Of a DNA stretch of 64,000 nt, positions 23,035 through 33,399 are shown in pieces. This DNA comes from Arion vulgaris (Eukaryota; Mollusca; Gastropoda; Stylommatophora; Arionidae). The notes beneath the pieces are model-generated. The model ran no database searches. It was not told the origin of the DNA and saw only the letters and a list, made by a program, of their open reading frames with translations. Position numbers and translations under genes: made by a program. Positions within the stretch are counted from its first letter, which is position 1, and each line of letters starts with the position of its first letter. The stretch spans positions 46,117,584 through 46,181,583 of the forward strand of contig CM036754.1 of the NCBI GenBank assembly GCA_020796225.1. Reading direction: 5' to 3'.

Positions 23035-24325
23035 GAGGTCATGGTGGTAACATGAGCCAGGGTTAGCGAGGGCGCGCTAGCCAAGACCCTGCCCCTAACC
23101 TCCACGCGAGTGACCCTGGAAACAGACTCTGGTTCTGGTCTGGCTAAGAGGGGCAGGATCGGGAGAGAAAACTACTGGTAGTGGTAGCAGTGCAATTACG
23201 GAAATACGATAAAGATACATACAAATAAAATGCACAATTCTCCTGACCGATGTCCAACAAGATATTGCCCAAGTCCCTGAACGCAAAGAAACAGCAACGA
23301 AACGACTCAGACATGGATGAGAGGTGCATCCAGTGACCAAACGTATGCCCACGTAGGGCGAAGCTCGAAGCCCTGAGGAGGGGCAAACATTGCCAGCCCG
23401 TCGGCAAGAATAAATAAGACAGGACCGTAACGAATGAAAGTCTACCCTCGTGTTGGTGCAGAGAAGATTGCAGCTGACCCCGCATTGGTAGCCTGGTGCA
23501 GATACATGTACTGGGCAAGGTTTGCCGAGCGCAAAAGAACAAGTTGCGTTTAGTGCATAACGAAACTACCCGCCCTGGAAAACCGTGCAAGGTACTGTGC
23601 GATTAAAATTAACATCCCGGAAGAACTGAGGTTGGTGATGCCTAACGGAACTGCCAGCCTTGGGGCAACTGGGCAAGGTACGATTGCAGTCGTAACTAAC
23701 ATCCCCGGAATAACTGGGGCGGGTGATGGCGGCAAGCGCAAAATCCTCAGTTACGCTTATAGTGCCCACTGAAACGACCCTCTACATTGTTTGTACTCGG
23801 TCCCATGCCAGTGCTTTCAGGAAATTGCAAATTGCCACGTACCGATACGCGTCTAGAAAAGGCTGAGAATGTTCCTCCCCGGATCAAACTCAAAAATGTC
23901 AGGTAAGCAAGGCCGACAATGTACGGATCAAACAGGAAGCCCGGGTCCTGAACATTGGCGAAGGCCGATACTTTACGGTGTTTTATACGAGTAAGACGCC
24001 GTCCGAGGACAAGCTGACAAGCCCGAGAAATATTTCTCAGTCAGAACGGGTAAAGCAGCGTAACTCACTGTCTTGGCGTAGATCACAAAGCCCAAATATC
24101 CGGCAAAGTTGATCGAAAAGGCGTAGATCCGAAAGGATCGTTCTAGGAAAGTTCACCTAGTAAATCAAAAGCTGGCAGAAAACGGACGGGCGGGCCTAGT
24201 CACCATGGGCGCACAATCGTCCCGACGTAGATCACTCCGTTCTTGCCAGTGGACCAATTATACATCACAATAAGAATGATCAAATTGGCCGTGAAGAATG
24301 TTAGCAGAAGAAGAAGAAGATAGGT
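23035..24325. mobile_element. GC-richer interspersed mosaic repeat with (GAA)n end
   Basis: Base composition is clearly GC-richer than the flanks. 23085-23330 resembles 27870-28200 (GACCCTGGAAA, GTCTGGCTAA, GATCG-GAGA, CGATGTC). Two internal copies of about 115 bp (from GGAAAACCGTGCAAGGTA and from GGGCAACTGGGCAAGGTA) are visible at 23575-23720. The right end (24150-24320) resembles the family A 3' half and closes with GCAGAAGAAGAAGAAG. I read it as a composite non-autonomous element; no coding frame is convincing. Confidence 0.5.
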
Positions 24326-24495
24326 GGATAAAATAATGAATTAATGAATGGATGGATATATGTGTTAGTGAATTTGTTAAATCATGGATGGGTGGATGGA
24401 TAGATGAATGAATGTTTAATTAATAGACTTACGGATGGATGCATGGATGAATTAAAGAATGCACGAGTAGATGGACGAATGGATCAATGTTTTTC
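24326..24495. repeat. GGAT/GAAT-rich microsatellite
   Basis: Imperfect GGATGGAT and GAATGAAT repeats. Confidence 0.8.
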
Positions 24496-24775
24496 TCTTA
24501 TGTCTCTCTCTCTCTCTTTCCTCTCTACCTATGTTTTTTCTTTTCTGTATCCTCTGTGTTTCTCTCTCCCTCTCTCTGTGATTTCTTTACTCTCTCCCCT
24601 CGTCTCTCTCTCTCTCTGTTATTTCTCTACTCTCTCCCACTGTTTCTCTGTCCGATCTATGTTTGTTTTTCCATGTTTCTCTTTCCTCTTCCTCCGTGTT
24701 TCTCTCTTTATGTCTACTTCTGTTTCTGTCTTTTTTCCCCTCTTCTCTCTTTCTCTCCCAACTTTCTATTTGTGT
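24496..24775. repeat. CT-rich polypyrimidine tract
   Basis: Long (CT)n/(TCTCTC) runs. A run like CTCTCTCTCTGTTATTTCTC recurs about three times. Ser/Leu-rich open frames are artefacts. Confidence 0.9.
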
Positions 24776-25370
24776 AGAAATTTTATTTGGAGAGTCTTTC
24801 TAAGTATGTCATCAGTCCAAAATTGTTACTGATGTGTGAATAGTAGTGACTCATTACTCAAATACTCGACAATATTTTAATCAAAAGTAACTATAATGAC
24901 CATGGAAAAAAGTATTCGCTACTTTTTCCACTATTCGATACTTATCAATTACTAATTGCTTTAATTAACATTATTCGGTACTTAAATACTGTTCGTTACT
25001 TTGCCACTATTCGGTACTTAACCACTACTCGTAGTAGGCACTATTTCTGAAACCATTGCTCGTTATTTTGGACACGAATAACGGGAAATAAAGTTAACGA
25101 CGACAACACATCAGCTCGAGGAAAGACCGTCAAACTATAATAGCTAGTTATGCTGTACAGCATGACAATAGTAGATGTATGTCTACATATCACGTTGTAG
25201 ATTTACTGATACTAACTTATCACTGGATGTTATCAAGTAGGTACATGCTATTAACAGACTTCAAAATAATGATTACAAAATAACGAGTATTTATTTGCAA
25301 GTATAAAGTCTTAACCTATACTTTAAAGTAACGAATACACTCATCTTTCTTTCTTTCTTTTCGAATCCTG
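24776..25370. other. Unannotated DNA with degenerate TACTATTCG(G)TACTTA repeats
   Basis: Between about 24890 and 25050 short ATTCGGTACTTA-like words recur with TACTTTGCCA. No gene was seen. Confidence 0.45.
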
Positions 25371-25374
25371 TATG

Positions 25375-26335
25375 CCTCACAGCGTCAGGTCAGGAAGAGA
25401 TTTCAAACGGGCCCTAGTATGCGCTTCGTAGATAGTCTCTTTCGTCGCCTCTGTTATCTCTGAGTCCATCTTTTGCGTGGCCGGCCTTTTGCTTTGTACC
25501 CATTGTATCGGAGCAGCATTGCTATTTGGGGTGCACTGTCTGATGGTAATCTGCTTACGTGACCGAACCATTTAATTTGTTGTTTCTTGATGAAGTCTAG
25601 TACTGATGTTGTACCCACTTTTTCCTGATGTCTTCATTTCTCAACCGGTCTCTTCTTGTTACACCCAGCATTCTGCGTAGACACTTCATCTCTGTTGTGA
25701 CTAGTTTTCTTCATCGTTTGTTGTCAGCGTCCAGGTTTGGCACTGGTAACATAATGTGGGGAGAAAGATTGTGTTGAACATTGCTCTTTTGTGTTCATGG
25801 TGACGTGTTTGCATCTTAAAATTGGCGCCATTTGCCCTATCATTTGGTTTGCTTTGTTGCATCTGTTTTGAATTTCATTAGTTATTCTTCCATTTGCTGA
25901 AAAATGCTCCCCAGGTATGTGAAATCTTTTGCTTGATTTAGTAGATGATTATCGATGGAGATGTTGGTAGTGTTTTCCTCTCTGGCGAATGTCATTACTT
26001 CTGCTTTGTCGATGTTAATTCTCATGTTGTATTCGTTACATGCTAACTGGAGTCTGTTGATGTGTTGTTGTAGCTGTTCTTCTGTTGTTGATATGATTGC
26101 CTGATCGTCTGCAAAAGAAATTCATTTAAGAGTTCTCCGAGGTTGTTTCCTTCGCTGGTGTTAGCTATTTTACAAATGTGGTCAATGTACGTGATGAATA
26201 GCAGCGGGGATAGTACGCAGCCTTGTCTTACTCCTGACCTACGTGAAACTTTTCTGAATACACTCATAACGTAGTAAAATGGTTGAATTCTCACTGTAAA
26301 CGCCACGACAGACATCAACAAAAGATTATGCAACT
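25375..26335 (-). pseudogene. LINE reverse transcriptase remnant, minus strand
   Basis: The minus strand shows SGVRQGCVLSPLLF (RT motif) near 26200-26245, then INIDKAEVMTFA, NQAKDFTYLG, IKWFGHVSRL, and EITEATKETIYEAHTRAR near 25400. These are the RT core through the C-terminus of a LINE polyprotein, with stops and frame changes. The FADD catalytic segment is not readable in one frame and seems damaged around 26110-26130. The 3' end is the same family as 35890-36085. Confidence 0.8.
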
Positions 26336-26812
26336 GAATGATAACGTTTCATCAGATGACGATTTATTTTCTTTCAGCGGTTATCAGCTTGTTGTAGATC
26401 GCAGGCACATTAAGCTGGAACCTAGAAAACTGAATAGAATCTACGAATTTTCATAGAAGCTTACCCAAGGTGATCGGTCCCATTTAGCGAAATGAATATA
26501 CTGTACAAATATATGTGGCTGATACGGAAAATGTTCCAACCCTTTGTGTCCGAGTGGCCAGTCGAACGCCTACGCATTGCACCAATCTGTCCAATGTTTT
26601 ATTGAATGTATTTCAATAATATAGTTTGTTTATTATGAATATTATTGCTTTGCGATCAATTAATGATTCAATTCTTGGGCGTCGACAGATATTTTGCCAG
26701 GTAGAAGGGAAAAGGTAAGGGGATGGCGGGGAACGGGGGAGGGGGTCAAAGTGAATGTTTAAATTGTAGTTGGTAGTTTCTATGTCGAAATGAAGAATAC
26801 CAAATTTTCATA
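26336..26812. other. Spacer with a possible tRNA-Ser/Leu-like SINE head
   Basis: TGTGTCCGAGTGGCCAGTCG near 26546 resembles the A-box half of a class II tRNA head, but no B box follows. The rest is unannotated. Confidence 0.3.
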
Positions 26813-27372
26813 TGTACTACTTTATCCAGTTTTCACATAGTACTATTTTATCCAGTTTTCACATAGTACTATTTTATCCAGTTTTCACATAGTACTATTT
26901 TATCCAGTTTTCACATAGTACTATTTTATCCAGTTTTCACATAGTACTATTTTATCCAGTTTTCACATAGTACTATTTTATCCAGTTTTCACATAGTACT
27001 ATTTTATCCAGTTTTCACATAGTACTATTTTATCCAGTTTTCGCATAGTACTATTTTATCCAGTTTTCACATAGTACTTTTTTATCCAGTTTTCGTATAG
27101 TACTATTTTATCCAGTTTTCGTATAGTACTATTTTATCCAGTTTTCGTATAGTACTATTTTATCCAGTTTTCGTATAGTACTATTTTATCCAGTTTTCGT
27201 ATAGTACTATTTTATCCAGTTTTCACTATAGTACTATTTTATCCAGTTTTCGTATAGTACTATTTTATCCAGTTTTCGCATAGTACTATTTTATCCAGTT
27301 TTCGTATAGTACTATTTTATCCAGTTTTCGCATAGTACTATTTTATCCAGTTTTCGCATAGTTTTATCCAGT
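26813..27372. repeat. 26-bp minisatellite, about 21 copies
   Basis: The unit is TTTTATCCAGTTTTCACATA plus GTACTA. The left half mostly has TTTTCACATA, the right half TTTTCGTATA or TTTTCGCATA, so copies cluster by type as expected from local duplication. Confidence 0.97.
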
Positions 27373-27594
27373 TTTCATTATTCTAAGAGCATAAATTAGC
27401 TCAGATTATCCTGACGCTGCTTAGCTCAGATTATCCTGACGCTGTCATGTAAAACTAGATTGGAGAAAAGAAAAACTAGTTTATTAAAAAAAGTCATTTT
27501 CCGGGAAGGGAGGGGCTTTGCCTTAATAAATGGACCCACGATTCCATTCACGGTCTGGAGAACACAAGTTTTTATTTAATAGAGTCTGTTGCAG

Positions 27595-27686
27595 AATTTA
27601 TATATATGTAGACGTGTATTGATATATATGTAGACGTGTATTGATATATATGTAGACGTGTATTGATATATATGTAGACGTGTATT
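27595..27686. repeat. 22-bp minisatellite, left arm (4 copies)
   Basis: The unit is TATATATGTAGACGTGTATT plus GA. The array resumes at 29395 after the hAT-like insertion. Confidence 0.95.
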
Positions 27687-27849
27687 CACTGGCGGCTCGT
27701 GGTCATTTTTGGTGGTGGGGCCAGACAAAAATGTCGGAAAAATCATGGTTTTTAGGCTAGGTTTATATTTTAGTATTTACTATTATTTGTCTATTCCGCG
27801 AAGTTATTCCTCCTTTACTATAATGATTTGCGCCGCATGCCAAATAACA

Positions 27850-28205
27850 AACGGACAACGTTACGCAAGGGTAAGTGAGCTGGCACTGATCAAGACCCTA
27901 CTCCACCCTCGTGGTGACCCTGGAAATAGACAAAAGATCATGTCTGGCTAAATGGGTAAGGATCGAGAGAAAGCTACTCTGGTATAGGTAATAAAGCAAA
28001 CGCAGACACGCCTCTTGGGTCCTAAATACTAGTGAATGCACGCATCTTCTGCCGATGTCTAATGGAAAAAGTTGCATAAATGCAAAGCAAATGTAAGAAG
28101 TAACAACGTACGAGTCGCGTGTAAGCGTATCCTCTCCTCCTGAACCAATTGTCAACCATAATTGCCAGCTCTCATTGCAAGAAATCCGCACTCTCCCCAC
28201 GCACT
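27850..28205. mobile_element. SINE-like insert nested in the hAT-like element
   Basis: It shares ACCCTGGAAATAGAC, GTCTGGCTAA and CCGATGTCTAA with 23085-23330. Borders are approximate. Confidence 0.5.
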
Positions 28206-28366
28206 ATAGGTAAAATTGTGAAAACTCATAATTCCTGGGGTTCAACAACAACTAAAATATATACAATATAACTAATGTACAAAAGAGATCCCTACAACCT
28301 ACCGTTGACCACAGTCCTTCACCATGAAATAGAAAACAATAATAACAAAAAAAACTTTGCTTTTCT

Positions 28367-28627
28367 TTAACTGACAGTTAACCATGATTTTTTACTAAAC
28401 CACTTATTATTGAAAGTTCTCTTTTTCTTGCCATCTTGTTGCACATATACAAAGCTATTTGGCTGATGTACACCTAGCCGTTTAATTTCAAGCTTTTCTT
28501 CTATCTTTAACGAAGGAAACGGATTTCGTAATAAATTCTTGATTCGTTTTGAATTTCGAGTAAGCCACAACCTCAAAAGTAGGTCACAGCTTGTCAACCG
28601 TAAACGAGTGTACGTTGTAGAAGACAT
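28367..28627 (-). pseudogene. hAT transposase N-terminal remnant (TTF/ZMYM-type zinc-finger region)
   Basis: 86 codons ending in KKKRTFNNKWFSKKSWLTVS before a stop. The pattern of a basic stretch, x-F-x-x-x-W-F-x-x-x-x-W-L is typical of the TTF-type zinc-finger start of hAT transposases of the ZMYM group (recognition from family knowledge, not searched). No DDE catalytic region or dimerisation domain follows, so it cannot transpose. It supports the hAT call made from the element ends. Confidence 0.55.
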
Positions 28628-29394
28628 TTGTATATTGAATACGAAACGGACGATTACCGTTAACGATTATAATAATAGTTAACTACATATTTCTATTAAT
28701 GCATATCCTTTTCTACTATTTTATATATAATTTTTGATTCAATCAATAATTATACAAAGTACTATTTAATCAAGAGTCGTCGTTTAACTATTAATTGGTT
28801 GATAGCATAGGAACTCAGCTTTCGGGAATAAAATGGTTCTGGCAATTATTATTAAAGGTAGCGGTCAGAGGTCGCAATGTTACATCGTCAGTAGAGAATT
28901 TTAAAACGACCCCATAAAATATGGTGTGCGCTGATACGTTATATAGAGAAGCTATATTTGAAACCGTATATATAATAGTTTTTTAAATAATAATATTTAT
29001 ATATTATTATGATTGTTATATTATTATAATATAATATTTATATTTTAGTGTTAAATATTCAACTTTCAAAGTTAATCAGTGTCAAGTTAACAATAATAAT
29101 TACGAACAAAATTTGTTTAAATAATAAGTACACGTTAATTATTTTTGGTTTGGTAGGCATGTTCTTACTGGCCCCTAATGACCATGGGTGTATACTAATT
29201 GGAGGAAAAATATGTTGAATTTTAGAAATCAGAATGTGTGTGATATTTTAGCGCTATATCAACTTTCAAAGCTATTCAGTATCCTGTTGAAAGTAATAAT
29301 TATAAACAAATAATGTCTGAAATAATAAGTACACGTTACTCAATATTTTTGGTGGGACCTGGCCCCACTGGCCCTTAATGATGAGCCGCCCCTG

Positions 29395-30960
29395 CGTGTA
29401 TTGATGTATATGTGGACGTGTATTGATATATATGTGGACGTGTATTGATATATATGTGGACGTGTATTGATATATATATGTGGACGTGTATTGATATATA
29501 TGTGTGGACGTGTATTGATATATATTTGGACGTGTATTGATATATATGTGGACGTGTATTGATATATATATGTGAACGTGTATTGATATATATGTGTGGA
29601 CGTGTATTGATATATATGTGTGGACGTGTATTGATATATATTTGGACGTGTATTTATATATATGTGGACGTGTATTGATATATATATGTGGACGTGTATT
29701 GATATATATGTGGACGTGTAATGATATATATGTGTGGACGTGTATTGATATATATGTGGACGTGTATTGATATATATATGTGAACGTGTATTGATATATA
29801 TGTGTGGACGTGTATTGATATATATGTGGACGTGTATTGATATATATATGTGGACGTGTATTGACATATATATATGTGGACGTGTATTGATATATGTATG
29901 GACGTGTATTGATTTATATGTGGACGTGTATTGATATATATGTGGACGTGTATTGATATATATATGTGGACGTGTATTGATATATATATATGTGGACGTG
30001 TATTGATATATATGTGGACGTGTATTGATATATATGTGGGCGTGTATTGATATATATGTGTGGACGTGTATTGATATGTATATATGTGGACGTGTATTGA
30101 TATATATATATATATATGTGACTGTATTGATATATGTATGGACGTGTATTGATATATATGTGGGCGTGTATTGATATATATGTGTGGACGTGTATTGATA
30201 TATAGTGACGTGTATTGATATATATGTGACGTGTATTGATATATATGTGACGGTATTGATTATATATGGACGTGTATTGATATATATTTGGACGTGTATT
30301 GATATATATTTGGACGTGTATTGATATATATGTGTGGACGTGTATTGATATATGTATGGACGTGTATTGATATATATATGTGGACGTGTATTGATATATA
30401 TGTGGACGTGTATTGATATATATGTGTGACGTGATTGATATATGTATGGACGTGTATTGATATATATGTGGACGTGTATTGATATATATATGTGAACGTG
30501 TATTGATATATATGTGTGGACGTGTATTGATATATATATATGTGACGTGTATTGATATATGTATGGACGTGTATTGATATATATGTGGACGTGTATTGAT
30601 ATATATATGTGACTTGATTGATATATATATGTGACGTGTATTGATATATATATGTGGACGTGTATTGATATATATATGTGGACGTGTATTGATATATATA
30701 TGTGGACGTGTATTGATATATATATGTGGACGTGTATTGATATATATATGTGGACGTGTATTGATATATATATGTGACGTGTATTGATATATATATGTGG
30801 ACGTGTATTGATATATATATGTGGACGTGTATTGATATATATGTGGACGTGTATTGATATATATATGTGGACGTGTATTATATATATAGTGGACGTGTAT
30901 TGATATATATATAGTGGACGTGTATTGATATATATATGTGGACGTGTATGTATTTGGTTG
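29395..30960. repeat. 22-24-bp minisatellite, right arm (about 68 copies)
   Basis: The unit is TGGACGTGTATTGATATATA with 0-6 extra TA pairs or TG. The length class changes from copy to copy, and one-base gaps give broken units near 30120-30260 and 30425-30440. Minus-strand frames (YINTRPHI, YQYTSTYI) are artefacts. Confidence 0.97.
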
Positions 30961-31359
30961 GTTTAACTTCCGTTCAAAAAACAAAAAACAGAAAAATATA
31001 TACAGACATGTTAGCACGTGGGGACAAACAAAACAAAACCTAACTCCCGGTATAAATGTTATTCCATAGAAAACATGAACAAAGACGTCATTGTGGACAA
31101 GTGTATCGGGAATACCCAAATATTACATAAAACGGTTAGAACAAACTTGTGTTCTAGTGTCATTTCTATAAATAGCTAGCCTTTGAACTTCAATTCTGAG
31201 CACATTTCCGTGCAGTAAAGTCTTAAGCTCGACCGTGGCCCTCGACAACCTAAGACCAGCTAGCTCAGACGGGAAAACTACATTTCTTGTATGATAGGGG
31301 TTGGTTTTTATGTGTTTGATAGAACACTGTAAGATTTTCTGTAATTTGACACAATTCTA
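30961..31359. other. Unannotated DNA
   Basis: No gene or repeat family was recognised. Confidence 0.35.
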
Positions 31360-31640
31360 CGAGTCAATGCTTATTTATTGATGAACAATGTTAATAATAC
31401 TGATATTCCTTAGCGTAAAACTTCACTTGTAACATAATATAACCTTGATTTAGCATGTTGTGTTGTTTTAAAATGAATTAGTCTATATTCAACAATACCG
31501 AAATGCGAGGATCGCGCGACGGTTGTGGTCTTATTTGCTAGAATTTTTTACCTGAGCTCGCCGGCCTTATGTTATTGGAGGCCACGGCTCGATCTACTGA
31601 GAAGGGCAATCGGAAATCCCCATTTGCAGCTGGCTGACAT
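31360..31640 (-). mobile_element. Interspersed repeat E (probable LINE 3' UTR)
   Basis: It shares GCTTATTTATTGATGAAC, GATATTCCTTA, AATGCGAGG and GCGACGGTTGTG with 47100-47405, and its first half with 31685-31830. The last copy abuts a LINE 3' coding end, so I infer a LINE 3' UTR on the minus strand. Confidence 0.55.
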
Positions 31641-31684
31641 TTATATATGTTTGATAGAACACAAAAGCTTTATCTATTTGATAA

Positions 31685-32550
31685 AATTATGACTCTACAG
31701 GTTATTTATTGATGAAAAGTGTTCAAATACTGATATTTTTTAGCGTAAAATTTAATTTGTGGCAAAATCTAAGCTTGTTTTTGTATGCTGTATGTATTTT
31801 TTGGAATGAATTTGTCTGTAGCTAACAATAATACTAGACATCCATCGCGAGCGATGATGACAACAGTCTCAGCCGGGGTTGCTGCACCGCTGTGGTATGT
31901 GCGGAGATGACTGTAAAGTCCAATCCTGGAACATAATCCCCCACCACATGTGGGACGTATATGTTCAAGGCTAGACATGTGGCCGTTGTGTGTTTTTTCT
32001 TTTAGTGCAGCTCATTTTCTATGTGCATCAACAGTACGACGATTCTCAGCTATGACAGTTCCTCTTATGTTGTTACAGCGCCCAATTTGACGATCTTGAG
32101 CAAGGAATTCCAAGGGGGTGGTGTCTATATTGAAGCATTGCAAAGACGCTTTAAGAATGTCTTTAAAGCGTTATTTCTGTCCACCAACTGATCGGTTGCC
32201 CCCTTCAAGCTTGCCATACATCAACTGTTTTGATATGCATTTATCAGGAATCCGAGTAACGTGACCCGCCCATCTCACCTGGGCCTTCTGCAACAAGGTG
32301 TTGACGCTTGGGATCTTTGCTCTTATGAGGACTTCGGTATCTGGGATTTTGTCCTGCAAGTTTATTTTTAGTATTCTGCGTAGACAGCTTGTATGGAAGG
32401 GGTTTAGTTTTCTTGCGTGTCGGCTATACACTTTCCATGTCTCGCTGGTATACAGCAGTATAGTTAGCACTATGGCCTGGTAAACTTTCAGCTTTGTGGC
32501 TACGCTTATCCTATCCGCTTCCAAGTAGCCTTCCAAATACTGCACTGGCT
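31685..32550 (-). pseudogene. LINE 3' part with zinc-finger-like C-terminus, minus strand
   Basis: The minus strand reads TKLKVYQAIVLTILLYTSET, RHARKLNPFHTSCLRRIL, QVRWAGHVTRI and GRCNNIRGTV, then CSRIGLYSHLRTYH near 31900. The last segment resembles the C-x2-C...H...H finger ending (S-R-I-G-L-x-x-H-x-R-x-H) known from CR1/jockey-like LINE C-termini. Frames change near 32160 and 31980. It is 5'-truncated and inactive, and belongs to a different LINE family from the one at 6107-9615. Confidence 0.75.
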
Positions 32551-32954
32551 TTGGATAGCAGTACTAAACTTTTGATATCATAACTGAACTTCATCACGAG
32601 ATTACAAATTAAATGATTCGGTACATAAAAAGATTACTATAGTGCGTTTCAAATCTCGTGCCCACAAACTTCTTCGAATATCTCAATAATTCTTGCATGA
32701 AATACAACGTAATTTTGCATGTGGTGTCTGATTTCAATGACATTACGAATATATAATTTAAATTTATGTAGGTACTGTCGTTTTACTGAAGCGGCGATTT
32801 TCTTTGATCTTTGACTACCTAACAATTATTTGGTAGCACAAAATAGAATTTACAGTAATAAAACAAATTTAACACTTTTGATAAGTCATAGGTGTGTCCA
32901 CATTTTTACGTGAGTGGAAATCATACAAAAGAAATGACTTTATTTCTACTTGTA
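32551..32954. other. Unannotated DNA
   Basis: AT-rich; could be part of the transposon whose remnant follows, but no terminal inverted repeat was seen. Confidence 0.3.
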
Positions 32955-33112
32955 CCTTCATTTCGATATAGTTGTCATGTTGAGAGGGCAGGATGATTGT
33001 GGTGTACCTTCATTTCGATACAGTTGTCATGTTGAAAGGGCAGGATGATTGTGGTGTACCTTCATTTCGATACAGTTGTCATGTTGAAAGGGCAGGATGA
33101 TTGTGGTGGTCT
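32955..33112. repeat. 52-bp tandem repeat, 3 copies
   Basis: The unit contains TTCATTTCGATACAGTTGTC, ATGTTGAAAGGGCAGGATGA and TTGTGG. Confidence 0.95.
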
Positions 33113-33399
33113 TGAAAAGGACCAGATGTGTACATTGATAAACAATCTCATGCAAATATATGTATTGCATATTCTTTTACTAGACGACGTCGGACTTCTT
33201 GTGCCACTACATTGTGGTGTGATGCATTGTCCATTATCATACAAGAGGGCCTATCTAATGTCGGAAGTATAGTTTCCCAATCCACTCTCTAAATATATGA
33301 CAGTTCATTTCTGTGTGGCGGTCCCGATTATCGGCTGATCGGTTGATGAAACAAATAGGAGTTGAGCATTCTTCAATAGCCCATTTTATCTACTACCTG

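Larger units (their letters stand above)
27687..29394. mobile_element. hAT-like DNA transposon, 1708 bp, inserted in a minisatellite
   Basis: The left end reads CACTGGCGGCTC and the right end GAGCCGCCCCTG, imperfect 12-bp terminal inverted repeats of hAT type (CA-x-x-GGCGGCTC). The bases CGTGTATT lie on both sides (27679-27686 and 29395-29402), an 8-bp target duplication as expected for hAT, although this word also occurs in every array unit. Inside are a transposase N-terminal remnant, a SINE-like insert (27850-28200) and an internal duplication of about 190 bp near the right end (29030-29195 and 29225-29390). It is non-autonomous as it stands. Confidence 0.8.

Noticed and set aside
24404..24832. 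Hydrophobic Leu/Ser/Phe-rich frame resembling a membrane protein
   Set aside because: It is a translation of a CT-rich polypyrimidine tract with several open frames.
29340..31119. 401- and 175-codon Tyr/Ile/Thr-rich minus-strand frames
   Set aside because: They lie wholly in the 22-24-bp array; no non-repeat domain.
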